Position numbers and translations under genes: made by a program. 64,000 nucleotides of DNA. Origin: Sepioteuthis lessoniana. Lineage: Eukaryota; Mollusca; Cephalopoda; Myopsida; Loliginidae. The notes beneath the pieces were generated by a model. That model saw only the letters and a program-made list of their open reading frames with translations. It was not told the DNA's origin and did not search any database. The stretch is taken from contig OY757939.1 in assembly GCA_963585895.1 (NCBI GenBank), positions 61,184,898-61,248,897 on the forward strand. Direction: 5' to 3'. The stretch's first letter is position 1, and each line of letters starts with the position of its first letter. Below are positions 21,685-32,489 of this stretch, piece by piece.

Positions 21685-23255
21685 CATCATCATCATGTCA
21701 TGCTGCCAGCACGGATATCCATGACCCTCTATCGCCACTTCTCCCTCTCATTCATCACTTCTGGCAGGTCTTCTGGGCTACATCCCATATCCTCACAGAG
21801 CTACTGCATGTATGTTCGAGCTGGTCGTCCTGCTTTTGCTTGGCCATATTTGGGGGTCCATAGGAGTACATCACTTATGAGCTCCAGCAGTGTCCTGCGT
21901 GTCTGGTTCGTCTAGCTTGGATAGTTTTCGTGATGGGAGGCAGGTGGCTTGTGGGGTGTTGACGCCAGGACTTGTTCAATATTGCTCGCAGCATTCTTGT
22001 GTAATTGCCGTCTAGCTTCTTCTTCAGCCCTTTAGTTAGCGTCCAAGTAGTGCATCCATATAGCACTATCGATACGACCGCTGCCTGGAAGAAACTGCGT
22101 TTCATTTTATCGGTCAGGTCTGATTTCCATATGATCGATAGCCTATCGATAGCTGTCCATGCCTTCGTTAGCCGTGTGTCGATGTCTTTTTCGGTTGATG
22201 AGACGCTGCTTCCTAGGTAGGTGAATTTGTCTACGAGTTTCGGAGAGGTTCCGTCTAGTATGGAAATGTCACCTGTTTGGTTATAACACATATATTCAGT
22301 TTTGTGTGCATTGACATAGGGGCCAATGCCAGCGGCGGCTCGTTCCAAACTATGTAGTAGTGTTTCGGCTTGGTTGGGTGTATTCGCAAGTAACGCTATG
22401 CCATCGGCGTAGTCGGCGTCGGTAATTGTTTTTGCTGGGTACCTTCTGCTTCTTTTTTTTTGTCAGCTCGAAGTCATTTTCTCTGATTTTGTCGATCGAA
22501 GTTCTAAGCACGTAGTCTTGACAGATGATAAAGAGGTATGGGGCTAGCGTGTCCCCTTGTAGTACTCCTACTACAATGTCGAAGTATTCTGTGTCTCCAT
22601 CCGGTGAACGTACTTTTACTTTGGTGTTTCTGAAGAGAATTGTTATTGCTGGAACGGTTTCTTTTGGTAAGCCGTATGCTAGTAGGATTTGTTCCATCTT
22701 CCCTCTGTGTATGGAATCAAAGTCGACAAATAGTAATGTCGCCAGTAGGTTTTTTGCCCGTACACCTTCAAGGATTCTACGGATGGTTAATATTTGTGAG
22801 GTTGTGGATCTATTTCTTCGGAAGCCATTTTAGTTTTTCCTAAGGATATTGTCGATTTTGGGTTCTATGCGGTTTCGTAGTAGGGCATTGTAAATTTTGG
22901 CTGCTATGGATGTAAGTGTTATACCTCGGTAGTTCTTGGCTAATCCGAGGTCACCCTTTTTAGGGAAAGGAAAGATGCATCCCTTCATCCATCGTTCTAT
23001 CGTATTTTGATTATAGACTGTGTTGCATTGTCGGAGCAGTATGTCGTCGAATTGTCTGGTCTTCCATACTTCTGGGGGGGATCACATCAAGCTCTGCAGC
23101 TTTCCTATTTTTAATTTTTCTAAGAACCGAGTCGAGTTCTTCTTTGGTGAACGGACCTAGTTTAATGTCTAATTGCTTACTGAAAATTCTGGTGATCGGT
23201 TCATTTGTTACTTTCGGTGGGTTTCCTAGTAGATTTTCGAAATGCTGTTTCCACT
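21685..23255 (-). pseudogene. RTE copy, longest in the window, inserted in minisatellite
   Basis: About 1.57 kb on the minus strand. It runs upstream of motif 1 (KQHFENLLGNPPK, FTKEELDSVLRKIKN near 23130-23250) through VWKTRQFDD, PFPKKGD, FDSIH, motif B GVLQGDTLAP and the C-terminal tail to (CAT)n at 21685. Motif C reads YADG, with Gly for the second Asp. Frameshifts occur in a seven-G run near 23077 and in a poly-T/A run near 22453, and part of the tail (QLYG) is deleted. TACTTGAAACCATAT is present at both junctions (21670-21684 and 23255-23269), consistent with a 15-bp target duplication. Confidence 0.88.
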
Positions 23256-24620
23256 ACTTGAAACCATATAACTATTTTCAAGTTATTCGTAATAGGTAGG
23301 AATGCATGAAACCATATAACTTGAATACTTGAAACTATAAAAATGTGAAGAAATTATTAGGATTTGATTGGAATACTTGAAACCATATAACTGTACAAAT
23401 TACAAGTATTACATAGAGATACTTGAAACCATATTACTCTGTCCAAATTATTATTATTTAATAGGAATACTTGAAACCATATACGAGGATCATTAAATAA
23501 GTTTCCAGACGTTTTTCGTATGGGCACTTTTATTGATAGTGCACACATGAAACTCTAGTCTCCTTCGAAGTAGTCTCCTCCGCCTGCAGTGCATTTTTTG
23601 TTCCGTTCCAACAACTTCTGGAAGGCCCCATGGAAGTCCTCTTGTGTGAGCGTGTCAATGACCTTCGTCACAGCCTCTTTCATCTCCTCAATTCTCTCAT
23701 AACAACAGCCTCTGAGCTTAGGGAATAAGCAAAAGTCACAGGGACTATAGGGAGGCTGAGGAACTGTCTTGATGCCCATCTTGGTGAAATAGTGGGTGAC
23801 AAGGATGGAATTGTGGACTGGTGTATTGTCTTGGTGGAAATGCCACGGACCCGATTTGAAGAGTGCTGGCGTCTTCCGACGGAATCTCTTTCTGGACTCC
23901 TTTAAAACCTCAACATAGTAACCCTCACCCTAACTCTTTGGCCAATCAACTCTAGTCTATTGACTTCCTTAGTCCTCCCACACCTCTCATCATCCCTCAC
24001 AGACTCCCTGCCTTCGTTGAATCTCTTATGCCACTCAAAAACTCATGCTCGATTCATGCAAGATGGTCGAAAAGCAGTCTGAAGCATTCCATACGTTTCT
24101 GTGGCATTCTTTCCAAGTTTAAAACAGAATTTTATTGCATATTGTTCTTCTAAAGTGTCCTGACGTCCAGATTGCATTTTTGAAATTCACCAGCCGTGAC
24201 AATCAGGCTTTAGTAGGCTATATTCCAATTGCTGCTGTAGCTGTTCATTTGAATCTGAAATCATAAAAATTGGTCACTCATCTCATAAGATGTATAGCAA
24301 TAACATACTTTATTTTCAAGGGTCTACGACAATTTTAAATGCCTGTACAAAAAAGTCTGAAAACCTATTGAAGGCACAACGTAACTATTTTCAAATTATT
24401 CGTTATAGCTAGGAATGCATGAAACCATATAACTGTTTAAAAATTATTAGTATTAGATATAAATACTTGAAACCTTATAACTGTGTACAAATTATTAGTA
24501 TTACACAGAGACACTTGAAAGCATACGACTATGTAAAAATTATTAGGAATACTAGAACTAATATAATTGTATGCAAATTATTTGTATGAAGAATAGTTAT
24601 TTGAAGCTATGACTATTTAC
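23256..24620. repeat. ~48-bp minisatellite, interrupted by mariner
   Basis: GGAATACTTGAAACCATATA followed by ACTGTGTACAAATTATTAGT recurs before (23256-23483) and after (24384-24620) a mariner copy. The unit also occurs at 13.8, 29.7 and 32.2-33.1 kb, usually after an R-type head, so it looks like part of an R subfamily body. Confidence 0.8.
23484..24381 (-). pseudogene. Mariner deletion derivative (898 bp), both ends present
   Basis: TA flanks both ends. Inverted repeats: left CGAGGATCATTAAATAAGTT, right (reversed) CGTTGTGCCTTCAATAGGTT; both continue TTCAGAC/TCCAGAC then TTTTT. On the minus strand the N-terminal HTH part (FCFKLGKNATETYGML, MNRA...FEWHKRF) joins almost directly to the C-terminal catalytic part (GIKTVPQPPYS, PCDFCLFPK, EDFHGAFQKLL, GGDYFEGD). 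The segment holding the first catalytic Asp is absent. There are frameshifts, and three residues before PCDF are lost. Not functional; the same junction is present at 57091. Confidence 0.88.
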
Positions 24621-25005
24621 GAATGATTACTCGACACAAAGAAACGTTTCAACATTTTTAACACCAAAAATGTTCTTAATGGGAAAAAGTAGCTCGCATC
24701 CAGAGGGTGTCTCCAACAATAAACAATACTCAATGGAAGCCATATTGCTGCTAGGTGTAGCTAAATGAATTGTCTAATTGAAATAATTATTTATGTTTAA
24801 TTCATCATTAATAATTAGGTTTATAAATAGTTCTTAATGTTGGAGATGTAAAATAACTACATAGCTTTATTAGTTCGGACTAAAATACCAGGGAAAAAAT
24901 CTAAAATTTAAATAGATAAATCTCTTAAATATCACTTTCTTTAACTATCCAGCAGTTTGGTTCAAAGGGACTTTTTCAGAAACAACACTCCGTTAAGAAC
25001 AATAC
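24621..25005. other. Unrecognised AT-rich stretch
   Basis: No recognised element. Position 24655 onward (AACACCAAAAATG, GGGAAAAAGTAGCTCGCATC) is unique within the window. Confidence 0.4.
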
Positions 25006-25011
25006 CTTATC

Positions 25012-25740
25012 GGCGAGGTTTAGAATATGCTGACTGTATCCCCTGGGGTAGGTAAGACCCCACCTTAAATAGGCGTGTTTTGGGTATGACTCTAAACTGT
25101 ATTTGATAGCGAGGTACTAGTCGTAGAGATCAGAAGAGTGCGAAATACTGTAACATATTGACCTCCGACCCGGCCGAGCTGTCAAATAAGAACTGCATCT
25201 GTGTAAATAATAGGTGCATCCGGTCGAAGATATTAGGGGATGTCATTGACTGTGGACAGGTTGAATTGAGTGCAGATGCGACGCTCACTGAAGCAGGTGG
25301 GTGTCAAACAATTATATAACCCGGTGCTACAGGAATTTCGAATTTGTTGGAGATCAGAGTTTGGAGTCAGTTGTTGCAGTTCGAGAAGTGAGAACCAGGT
25401 CCCAGCTGAGGCTGGGCCCTCAGGGCCCCCGGTGGAGCAACCCCGCAGGATGAGAAAGAAGTGCTGCTATAGCCAGAAGAGCTGGGGGTCAATATGTTGC
25501 AGTTTTTGTTCAGTCTCCAACTCACCTCTCGCACATAAGCCTTTCGTAACCCTTTCGTACCATTTCGAATTAAGTGTGAGAGGTATATTTTTCTAAAGAA
25601 CTGTGTTTCGTTCGTCATTATTGTGTTGACTATGTTTCTGCATATGAGTACGTTACAATACTGCCATTATTCCCTGGTTCGCTCTGATTCGCATCGGTAG
25701 TTTCTGTTAGTGAACCATTTATTGGTCAAATAGATCCATA
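25012..25740 (+). mobile_element. R-type head split by an LTR
   Basis: GCGAGGTTTAGAATATGCTGACTG and GGGTATGACTCTAAACTG lie before 25148. TGCCATTATTCCCTGG, TCGCATCGGTAG and CCATTTATTGGTCAAATAG lie after 25661. The LTR at 25149-25657 sits between them. Confidence 0.65.
25149..25657 (+). mobile_element. Solo LTR, family L, with perfect ATAC duplication
   Basis: Ends TGTAACATATTGACC and GTACGTTACA. ATAC is present at 25145-25148 and 25658-25661. It contains CAATTATATAACCCGG (TATA-like) and, about 260 bp further on, GTGTGAGAGG with the polyadenylation region. It is ~30 bp longer than the 20338 copy and its terminal pentamer differs (TGTAA instead of TGTTG). Confidence 0.87.
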
Positions 25741-26035
25741 TTTACCAACCCCTCCGCTCGGGTAGGATATGACACAAGATCAATTTTTAAGCAGACTTTA
25801 ACAGGTTTGAATTCAGAGTTTTCCTTCTCCTAGACTAGTTGCCTTACCAAGGCTGAAGAACCTAGTCTGCTCTACTATTTACCCTTAGCTGGAGGGAGAA
25901 TAATTGGATTCATACCTTTCTCAAGAGTATTAGTGCTATGTGAAATGCAATCAGTCTTGTCCAGGATTTGAACTCGTGTTGCCGTGTCCATTTCCAACGA
26001 CGATAACCATTACACCACGGGCACGGTTTTTATCC
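25741..26035 (-). mobile_element. SINE3 copy
   Basis: In reverse the tRNA-like head (CCGTGGTGTAATGGTTATCG, then GAGTTCAAATCCTGGACAAG with box B) is followed by CTAGCTGGAGGGAG-type sequence, CTTCAGCCTTGGTAAGGCAAC and AGGATATGACACAAG at the 3' side. The head is the best box A/box B pair of this family. Confidence 0.8.
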
Positions 26036-26192
26036 TCCAAATTTTTAAATAGAAGCATCAATATAATCATGAACTGCTGTTACAATATGAACCCAACATA
26101 TTCATGGGTCAATTAGTTTATATAACATATAGGAGTAAACAGAATAACAAAAACTATCAAACAGGAATGTGAAGGAAAATAACTTTATCATA

Positions 26193-26392
26193 TTTACCCA
26201 ACCTCTCCGCTCGGGCAGGATATGACACAAGATTAATTTTTAAGCGGAGTTTAACGGGTTTGAATTCAGAGTTTTCCTTCTCCTAGACTAATTGCCTTAC
26301 CAAGGCTGAAGAACCTAGTATGCCCTACTATTTACGAGAGGGAGAATAATTGGATTCATACCTTTCCCAAGGGTATTAGTGCTATGTGAAAT
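26193..26392 (-). mobile_element. SINE3 copy, head missing
   Basis: Nearly the same as 25741-25935 and joined to GGTCAAATAGATCTGTTTAG, the same sequence that follows the R head at 25725. The 25.7-26.4 kb region therefore looks like a partial segmental duplication. Confidence 0.7.
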
Positions 26393-26399
26393 TGGTCAA

Positions 26400-27985
26400 A
26401 TAGATCTGTTTAGAAATCATTCGTATTCGATAGGATCGGGTACAAAAGAGCCCCTACCTCTCCTTAATAATAAAAAAAAAACTTTTAAGAAACAATGACA
26501 CAAAAAATGTAAACATGAACGTATAATGAACGCAATTCCTAGACGTCTAGGCATAAAATAACCCGAGACCGGTTGACATGCCGTTAAAATCAACGAATCC
26601 ATCACTAAAGAACAGCTGGTATTGTAAGCAAACCGAAATCTGTGCGCATGACTAAACAAAAGATTGACTGAATCTTTTATTTAGTATGTAGTGTAGAATT
26701 CGTATAGCCGTTAAACGACTGGAAAGATAACATGAGTCAACTCAGTTTAATTGACAAATAATGACCATTAACAGCAGGAATTAGAAGTTAGATTTCTACT
26801 TTAGGTTAGTTAGTGGGCACCGGGCCTTTTGGCCTGGTGACTGGACTCACTGACGACAAATTTCCTTTTCCATCGGGCCTCTTTGGCTTGATGACTGGGA
26901 AACTGAACGCCTGGTCCTAAGGGGCTGTCCCTCCCCGGCAATACCTGTTTTGCAGGACTGAGTTCATTACTTAACACCTGAGGCGCCCTAATAGGAAAAT
27001 GCCAACTTGATCAAGCATTTTTGTACCTGCCGCGCGTGAGTCTCGATTGGTGTATGTCTCCCCACATTGAAATGACCTTATGTCAAATCCTACCTGGACA
27101 GAGGTTGGATAAATAACGAGTTTGCCAAGACCAGTCGAAGTAATGGAACCTAATTTTCATCTATGATCCAGGCACTCCTGACTCGTGTACGAATTTGATA
27201 ATATATATGATGTGAATTAGTAATGTGCACAAAAGACGATGTTGTCTTGTTGTTTATCTCAGTAAAGTATACCGAACAATGAAGACATGGGGGTGACGAA
27301 AATAAAATGGCGGCGTGAAGGGACAACTGGCTTGAGAAAATGCCTTTATTACATAAAGCTTAGTAAATAACACGTACAAGATTGTTAAAGAATCATTTTA
27401 TTGCCCTTATATTCTGCTGGAATCGAAGTCTTGACCTCTTAGAGTTTGATGAGCACTTCAGGTAGTGTCAATATAGTATTGGTCTTGGGAATAAATAAAA
27501 CGTTGTAACAAATATAGGGGTTTTAAAAATGTCAGTTTGGATTTGTGGTAGTGACGGTGAAGTTGTAAGAATCGACTTTTGTCTTATGAGACAAAATCGA
27601 TTGCCAATTAAGTGTTTACTTTGTTTAAGGAAACTAAAACAAAAAAAAAAGTACAAAGCAAAATTAAACAAACAAAAAACAAATTAAACAAAAAAAAAAA
27701 AAAAGCTGAAAGAAAAACGAAAAAAAAGAAACAAAAAAAAACAAACCAGGCAATCTTTTCAACAACTAATTTAGCAAGTTGATATTTTTCTTTTAACAAG
27801 AGTAGCTTCATTTCCTTCGTAACATTTCGAAAAAAAAATGTCTGGTTAATTGAAGGAAAAAAAATTCGTTAGTTTTAACCTCGATGACATTTCTTATTAC
27901 CAGACGTTTTTTTTTCTTTCTTTTCTTTGGAATTTTTTCTTTAAGTTTAACTCTTTTCTTCCATCACTTGTTCTTTAAAGTTTTG
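26400..27985. other. Unassigned stretch with a GC-richer island
   Basis: 26790-27130 is less AT-rich than its surroundings and contains short inverted words (CACCGGGCCTTTTGGCCTGGTG). It may be an unrecognised LTR or SINE. The rest is AT-rich with poly-A runs at 27690-27740. No credible protein. Confidence 0.35.
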
Positions 27986-27994
27986 CTAATTTGA

Positions 27995-27997
27995 TTT

Positions 27998-28056
<59 letters not shown>

Positions 28057-28092
28057 CATTCAGTTTCACGTTCTTGATCGGATTAATTGTGA

Positions 28093-28150
<58 letters not shown>

Positions 28151-28186
28151 CATTCAGTTTCACGTTCTTGATCGGATTAATTGTGA

Positions 28187-28248
<62 letters not shown>

Positions 28249-28249
28249 C
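27995..28249. repeat. (TTTC)n higher-order array
   Basis: Three (TTTC)n blocks are separated by two identical 38-bp linkers at 28056-28093 and 28150-28187 (TCATTCAGTTTCACGTTCTT onward), giving a 94-bp period. A third, diverging linker starts at 28246. Ser/Phe/Leu open frames here are artefacts. Confidence 0.95.
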
Positions 28250-29238
28250 ATTCAATGTTTTTTTCTTGTGTTCATACCTTATTCTTCAATAATTGTTTTT
28301 TCTTTTCTTTCGGTCTTTCTTTCGAACTTTTTCCCCTCTCTTCAATCACTTGTTCTTTCTTTCTTTTAAATTCAGCTTTTAACTTTCTTTTTTCAATCAT
28401 CCCTTCTCTCTTTCTTCTTCCCAATCGATCTATTAGATGGATAACTGCATACACATAAAGTTCTATCTTTCTTATTCTCTTCTCATGTATATTTATCCAT
28501 TTGACTATTGATTGTCATGGTTGACAAAAAGTACAACATCATGGACTGTAAGCTAATAATGGGGGAGTTGTTTGCCTAAATTCTCTCTTCTTTTTGAAAC
28601 ATTGTGACATACCAGTGACAAAGATTTTTGTCCAGATATTTGACCGAGTTCACGTATTTGGATTTCAGCCTTTCAAACAGACATTAATGTTGAAATATCG
28701 AGTTTAAAAACTAGAATTCGAACTCCGTTTGCCAATTTCGGTCGTCCAACTGATATTTGTGGTGCTACTCTAAACCTCCAAATCCGTCCTTCTTAAATAT
28801 ATACATGACTACGTGGGTGCAAATCTTATTCTGAGGAAGTCAATTATTATGGTTACTTTGGGATAAAGTCTGTTAATAAAACAATTTTCATCATCACAAA
28901 GAGCTTTATAACATATAGAAACCCACTTTACTCTTATTAGACAAAATCTGTTTACTTCTGTCTTAGAAAAGTAAAGAGAAAACGAAAAAAAAAAAAAAAA
29001 AAAAGAAAAAAAAAACAGAAAAGAAAGGACACACACACACACAGAAAACAATTTTTGAAAGGCTAATTTAACACCTTAATGTTTTTTAACAAAAGTTTCT
29101 TCGGTAACATTTCAGAAAAACTTTGTGTAACTGTAGAAAAAGTTGATAAATAAAAGTAAAATATTGTTAAGCATGGCGAAGTTATGACCTTTCTGACATT
29201 TTTTATTCCATGATGTGTTTGTTTCTTTCTCTTTCAAG
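28250..29238. other. Pyrimidine-rich then AT-rich stretch
   Basis: Diffuse CT-rich sequence to 28480, then unique-looking AT-rich sequence. A-rich and (CA)n runs lie at 28980-29043. No gene recognised. Confidence 0.4.
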
Positions 29239-29239
29239 T

Positions 29240-29345
29240 TTCCTGGATATGACACAAACTTGTGTCTGGTGGTGAGGCTCTAGTTCAAGAACTCTGGTGT
29301 GCATGAAGCCACCTCTTTTTTTGCCATTACTCCTTGGTCCAATGT
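29240..29345 (+). mobile_element. R head fragment
   Basis: TTCCTGGATATGACACAAAC, TGTCTGGTGGTGAGGCTC and GCCATTACTCCTTGGTCC match the middle of the R head only. Confidence 0.6.
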
Positions 29346-29424
29346 GAACCATAAAGTCATAACAACAAAAGTATGACTCATCTGAAGTGATGTTAGTACA
29401 GGATAATAATTATCATTACTTATG

Positions 29425-29654
29425 GGGTGTCCTCGTGGTTAAAACGATGGACTGCAGGATCGTAGTAAGCGAGTTCGTACTCCAGTCGCGCTATTACGTT
29501 CACTTACGAGCAAATACCCTTGGGAAAGATATGGACCCCCTTATCCTCACAGCTATGGGTTAAATAGTACCACTATTATTCTTTCAGGAGAGTGACTTTG
29601 GCATTGAATGACCTACAAAGGTTGGTATGCCATTAAACAAAGAAACCAAACCAA
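29425..29654 (+). mobile_element. SINE1 copy
   Basis: TGTCCTCGTGGTTAAAACGATGG (box A slightly eroded), GCGAGTTCGTACTCCAGTCG (box B), then CAGCTATGGGTTAAATAGTAC, GACTTTGGCATTGAATGACC, GGTTGGTATGCCATTAAAC and an AAACCAAACC end. Flanking ATCATTACTT and ATCATTTCTT suggest a short target duplication. Confidence 0.82.
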
Positions 29655-29659
29655 TCATT

Positions 29660-29987
29660 TCTTTCATACAGATATATGCCTTCTTGTATTCCTATTTAAT
29701 ACTAATAATTAGCACACAGTTATAAGGTTTCAAGTATTCCTATCTAATTCTAATAATTTGCTACCCGTTATATGGTTTCAAGTATTCCAATCTAATAATT
29801 AGCACACAGTTATGAAATTTCAAGTATTCCTATCTAATTTTAATAATTTGAAAAGAGTTATATGGTTTCAAGTATTCCTATCTAATGCTAATAATTAGCA
29901 CGCAGTTATAAGGTTTCAAGTATTCCTATTTAATTCTAATAATTTGGAGAGAGTTGTATGGTTTCAAGTATTTCCATCGAATACTAA
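29660..29987. repeat. ~48-bp minisatellite, reverse orientation
   Basis: Units of GGTTTCAAGTATTCCTATCT plus AATTCTAATAATTTGCACACAGTTATA occur about six times. The unit continues at 32189 after the CACTA-type element, which shows that the element inserted into this array. Confidence 0.8.
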
Positions 29988-29990
29988 TAA

Positions 29991-30114
29991 CACTAGTTTA
30001 CAGAAATAAATTTTTCGTCTGAGGCAAGAATGGGGATATGTGTTTTTTGTTAATTTGGGTGTGCTGAATTCAAATTTATAAATAGTTTTGCTCTATCACC
30101 TCTAGTTTTCTGGC
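29991..30114 (+). repeat. Left terminal inverted repeat of the CACTA-type element
   Basis: Pairs with 32079-32188 over about 110 bp with indels. The outermost bases CACTA and the inner block AATTTGGGTGTGCTGAATTC are the best-conserved parts. Confidence 0.82.
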
Positions 30115-30270
30115 TTTTAAATAGTCTAATTTTAGTATAAACAGAGAATATATGTGCATATTTCAAGAGTTTAAGCAGCTTATAACAGATAAAACAGAAT
30201 AGATAAAGAACACTGATTGAATCAATATACTTGGATGACACAATTACACAATTCATAGTGCCACAGACAG

Positions 30271-31693
30271 TCAAAAGTGTGTTTTCTTAGAAGATCTGGT
30301 GTATTTTGCCTCCGGGATGTCACGCAAGAGCATCCAGCAGAAGTCTCCTATCATGCCGGGGTTCCATTTGCCTTGATAGTTGCTCTCCATCTTCGTAATG
30401 TCTTGGTGGAATCTTTCTCCATGCTCATCACTCACTGCTCCCAGGTTTGGCGGGAAGAAGTTGAGGTTGGAATGGAGAAAATGAATCTTGAGTGACATTC
30501 GGCACCCCATATCCTCGTAAGACTTTAGCAACTTCTCAATACAGGCTTGGTAATCTGGTACACGTGTGTTACCAAGGAAGCCAATACAGACTGACTTGAA
30601 TGCTTCCCATGCTCTCAGTTCCTTTAAGTTAAGAAGCTCCTCAAAATCAGCATCCTTCAACACTTCTCGGATCTGAGGTCCGACAAAGATGCCCTCTTTG
30701 AGCTTAGCAGCACTAAGGCCTGGGAACACAATAGACAAGTGTTGGAAGGCAGCACCATTTTTGTGCAACGTGTTCACGAAATTCTTCATCAAACCAAGCT
30801 TGACGTAAAGAGGAGGAAGAAGCACCTTATTCATGTCCACCAGAGGATTCTACTTGAGGCTGTGTTCGCCAGGAACAAAAGTGCATCTAGACCCCCAGTC
30901 TTTCTGCTTGTAATTCTGGGATACAGCTCGACTATCCCAGAGGCAGAGAAAACAACAGTACTTTGTGAAGCCCGCTTGCATACCCATAAGAAGACCAATG
31001 ACCTTATTTGTTCCGATTCCTGAAACTGGTGACCCTTACATCTTTCTGGACTAGGTTCCACTGTTTAAGCCGAGAAGCCAAGAGCTCTGACTGCTGTTTT
31101 GACAGATACAAATCACGAGCAAGATCATTCAGGTCTTCTTGGATGATCCAGTGTGGCTCATTGCCACATGTTCCTGAATATGTCGACTCAATATCTTCCA
31201 AAGATATTGACTAGGCAGAATCCTCCCTTGAAGGCATTTCTTCATCTGACGAGGAAAGAAGATCCTTATTTACTGGAGGTGTGGGTACAGGAAGATCATC
31301 TGAATGAGGAACGAATCTCATAGCTGATCGAAGGTTGGGATATTTGATCTTTTTCCTAGATGCATTGAAACCAGTTATATTAGTTAAACAAAAATAACAA
31401 TCATCTGCGTGGTTTCGCGGCTCTCTCCAAACCATCGGGACTGCAAAATTGAAAGCCGCTTTCTTGCCATTAAACCATGCAGTTATTCCATTGGAGCAGG
31501 GTTTACAACAGATGTATGGAGCCCAAGACTTGTCCTGATCACCAATTTTACAGTCAAAATAGTGAAAGTAGGCGGTTCTGAGGAGGGAAATGATGGTTCG
31601 ACGCTATGCAGCTGTTGGGAAGTCCCCACACACGTAGCAGAAAGAATTGGCCTTGTTGAGGCATCCTCGACATTTTGACGTGCTTGAAGCCAT
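30271..31693 (-). pseudogene. Broken transposase-like gene of the CACTA-type element
   Basis: The minus-strand start is ATG at 31693. N-terminal zinc-ribbon-like cysteines: KCRGC, SFCYVC, then after a frameshift near 31608 ICCKPC, AWFNGKK, VPMVWREPRNHADDCYFC. Next come an acidic Pro/Ser segment, an in-frame TAG at 31211-31213, DLYLSKQQSELLASRLKQW, and a deletion/frameshift near 31005 that removes the expected middle. Then GLLMGMQAGFTKYCCFLCLW, a TAG at 30850-30852, VKLGLMKNFV, GIFVGPQIREVL, GCRMSLKIHFLHS, SDEHGERFHQDI, YQGKW and the TGA at 30271. I recall this protein family as high-copy and mostly unnamed in invertebrates and fish. Its placement between CACTA ends suggests it is the transposase. 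Confidence 0.75.
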
Positions 31694-31887
31694 TGGAAAT
31701 CTGAAAATATAACAAAGTAAAACTAAATGTGCATTTGAAAATGTAATACTAATATTTAGTAACCCAAAAGATGTGTAACACGATAGTTGAGGGACACCAA
31801 CCTCCTGCGCCGCCAGCGAGACAACCTCTTCCAATGACTGCCAGAGTGTGGATTGAGACCTGCTGCCTTAACTGTCAAAATCCGTCT

Positions 31888-31890
<3 letters not shown>

Positions 31891-31942
<52 letters not shown>
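31891..31942. repeat. (TA)n microsatellite inside the transposon
   Basis: About 26 TA dinucleotides between the gene start and the right inverted repeat. Confidence 0.95.
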
Positions 31943-31946
<4 letters not shown>

Positions 31947-32078
31947 AATGCTATCACTTACATTTAGTGCATAATAACTAAAAAATGAGCCATAAATCTC
32001 ACAATATTAGAATTAACCCTGAATTCATATACGCCTTTATGTACCGTATATGCACAAAATGCACACTATGCATATCTA

Positions 32079-32188
32079 AAAAACTAGAGGTGATGAATAA
32101 AAACGGATTTCAAATTTGAATTCAGCACTCTCAAATTAGGTAAAAACGGGTATTTTTGTGCTTGCCTCAATTTCTTTGTAAATCAGTG
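32079..32188 (-). repeat. Right terminal inverted repeat of the CACTA-type element
   Basis: Reversed, it begins CACTGATTTACAAAGAAATT and contains GTGCTGAATTCAAATTTG and CATCACCTCTAGTTTTTTAG, matching the left arm. Confidence 0.82.
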
Positions 32189-32489
32189 TAATTAGCCCAC
32201 AGTTATGTAGTTTCAAGTTTTCTTATTTAATACTGATAATTTGTACGTAGTTATATAACAATTTAAATTCGTTTAGGGTCCCGTCTATAATTCAAATAGA
32301 TATGTTTGTCCTTACCCACTGTTAGTAGAAGAGTTACCGATCTTCTTACCCTTTTGTACTCCGTTGTTGACGTCACATAATATTGTCCCTGGATATTATT
32401 AAATGTACGGATAATTAGTGTCAGTTTTTAGCTGTAAGTTAATAACTTTGTGATATATTTAAAAGAAACCAACTAATTATTTTAATTAT

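Larger units (their letters stand above)
29991..32188. mobile_element. CACTA-type DNA transposon, 2198 bp
   Basis: The termini are CACTAGTTTACAG on the left and CACTGATTTACAA on the right (reversed). They lie within imperfect inverted repeats of about 110-125 bp (29991-30114 and 32079-32188), sharing inner words such as GTGCTGAATTCAAATTT and CACCTCTAGTTTT. TAA lies at 29988-29990 and 32189-32191. Merging the flanks restores an uninterrupted minisatellite unit (ACTAATAATTAG), so the duplication is 3 bp. CACTA/G ends with a 3-bp duplication match the CMC (CACTA/EnSpm) superfamily. It carries one broken minus-strand gene. Confidence 0.82.
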
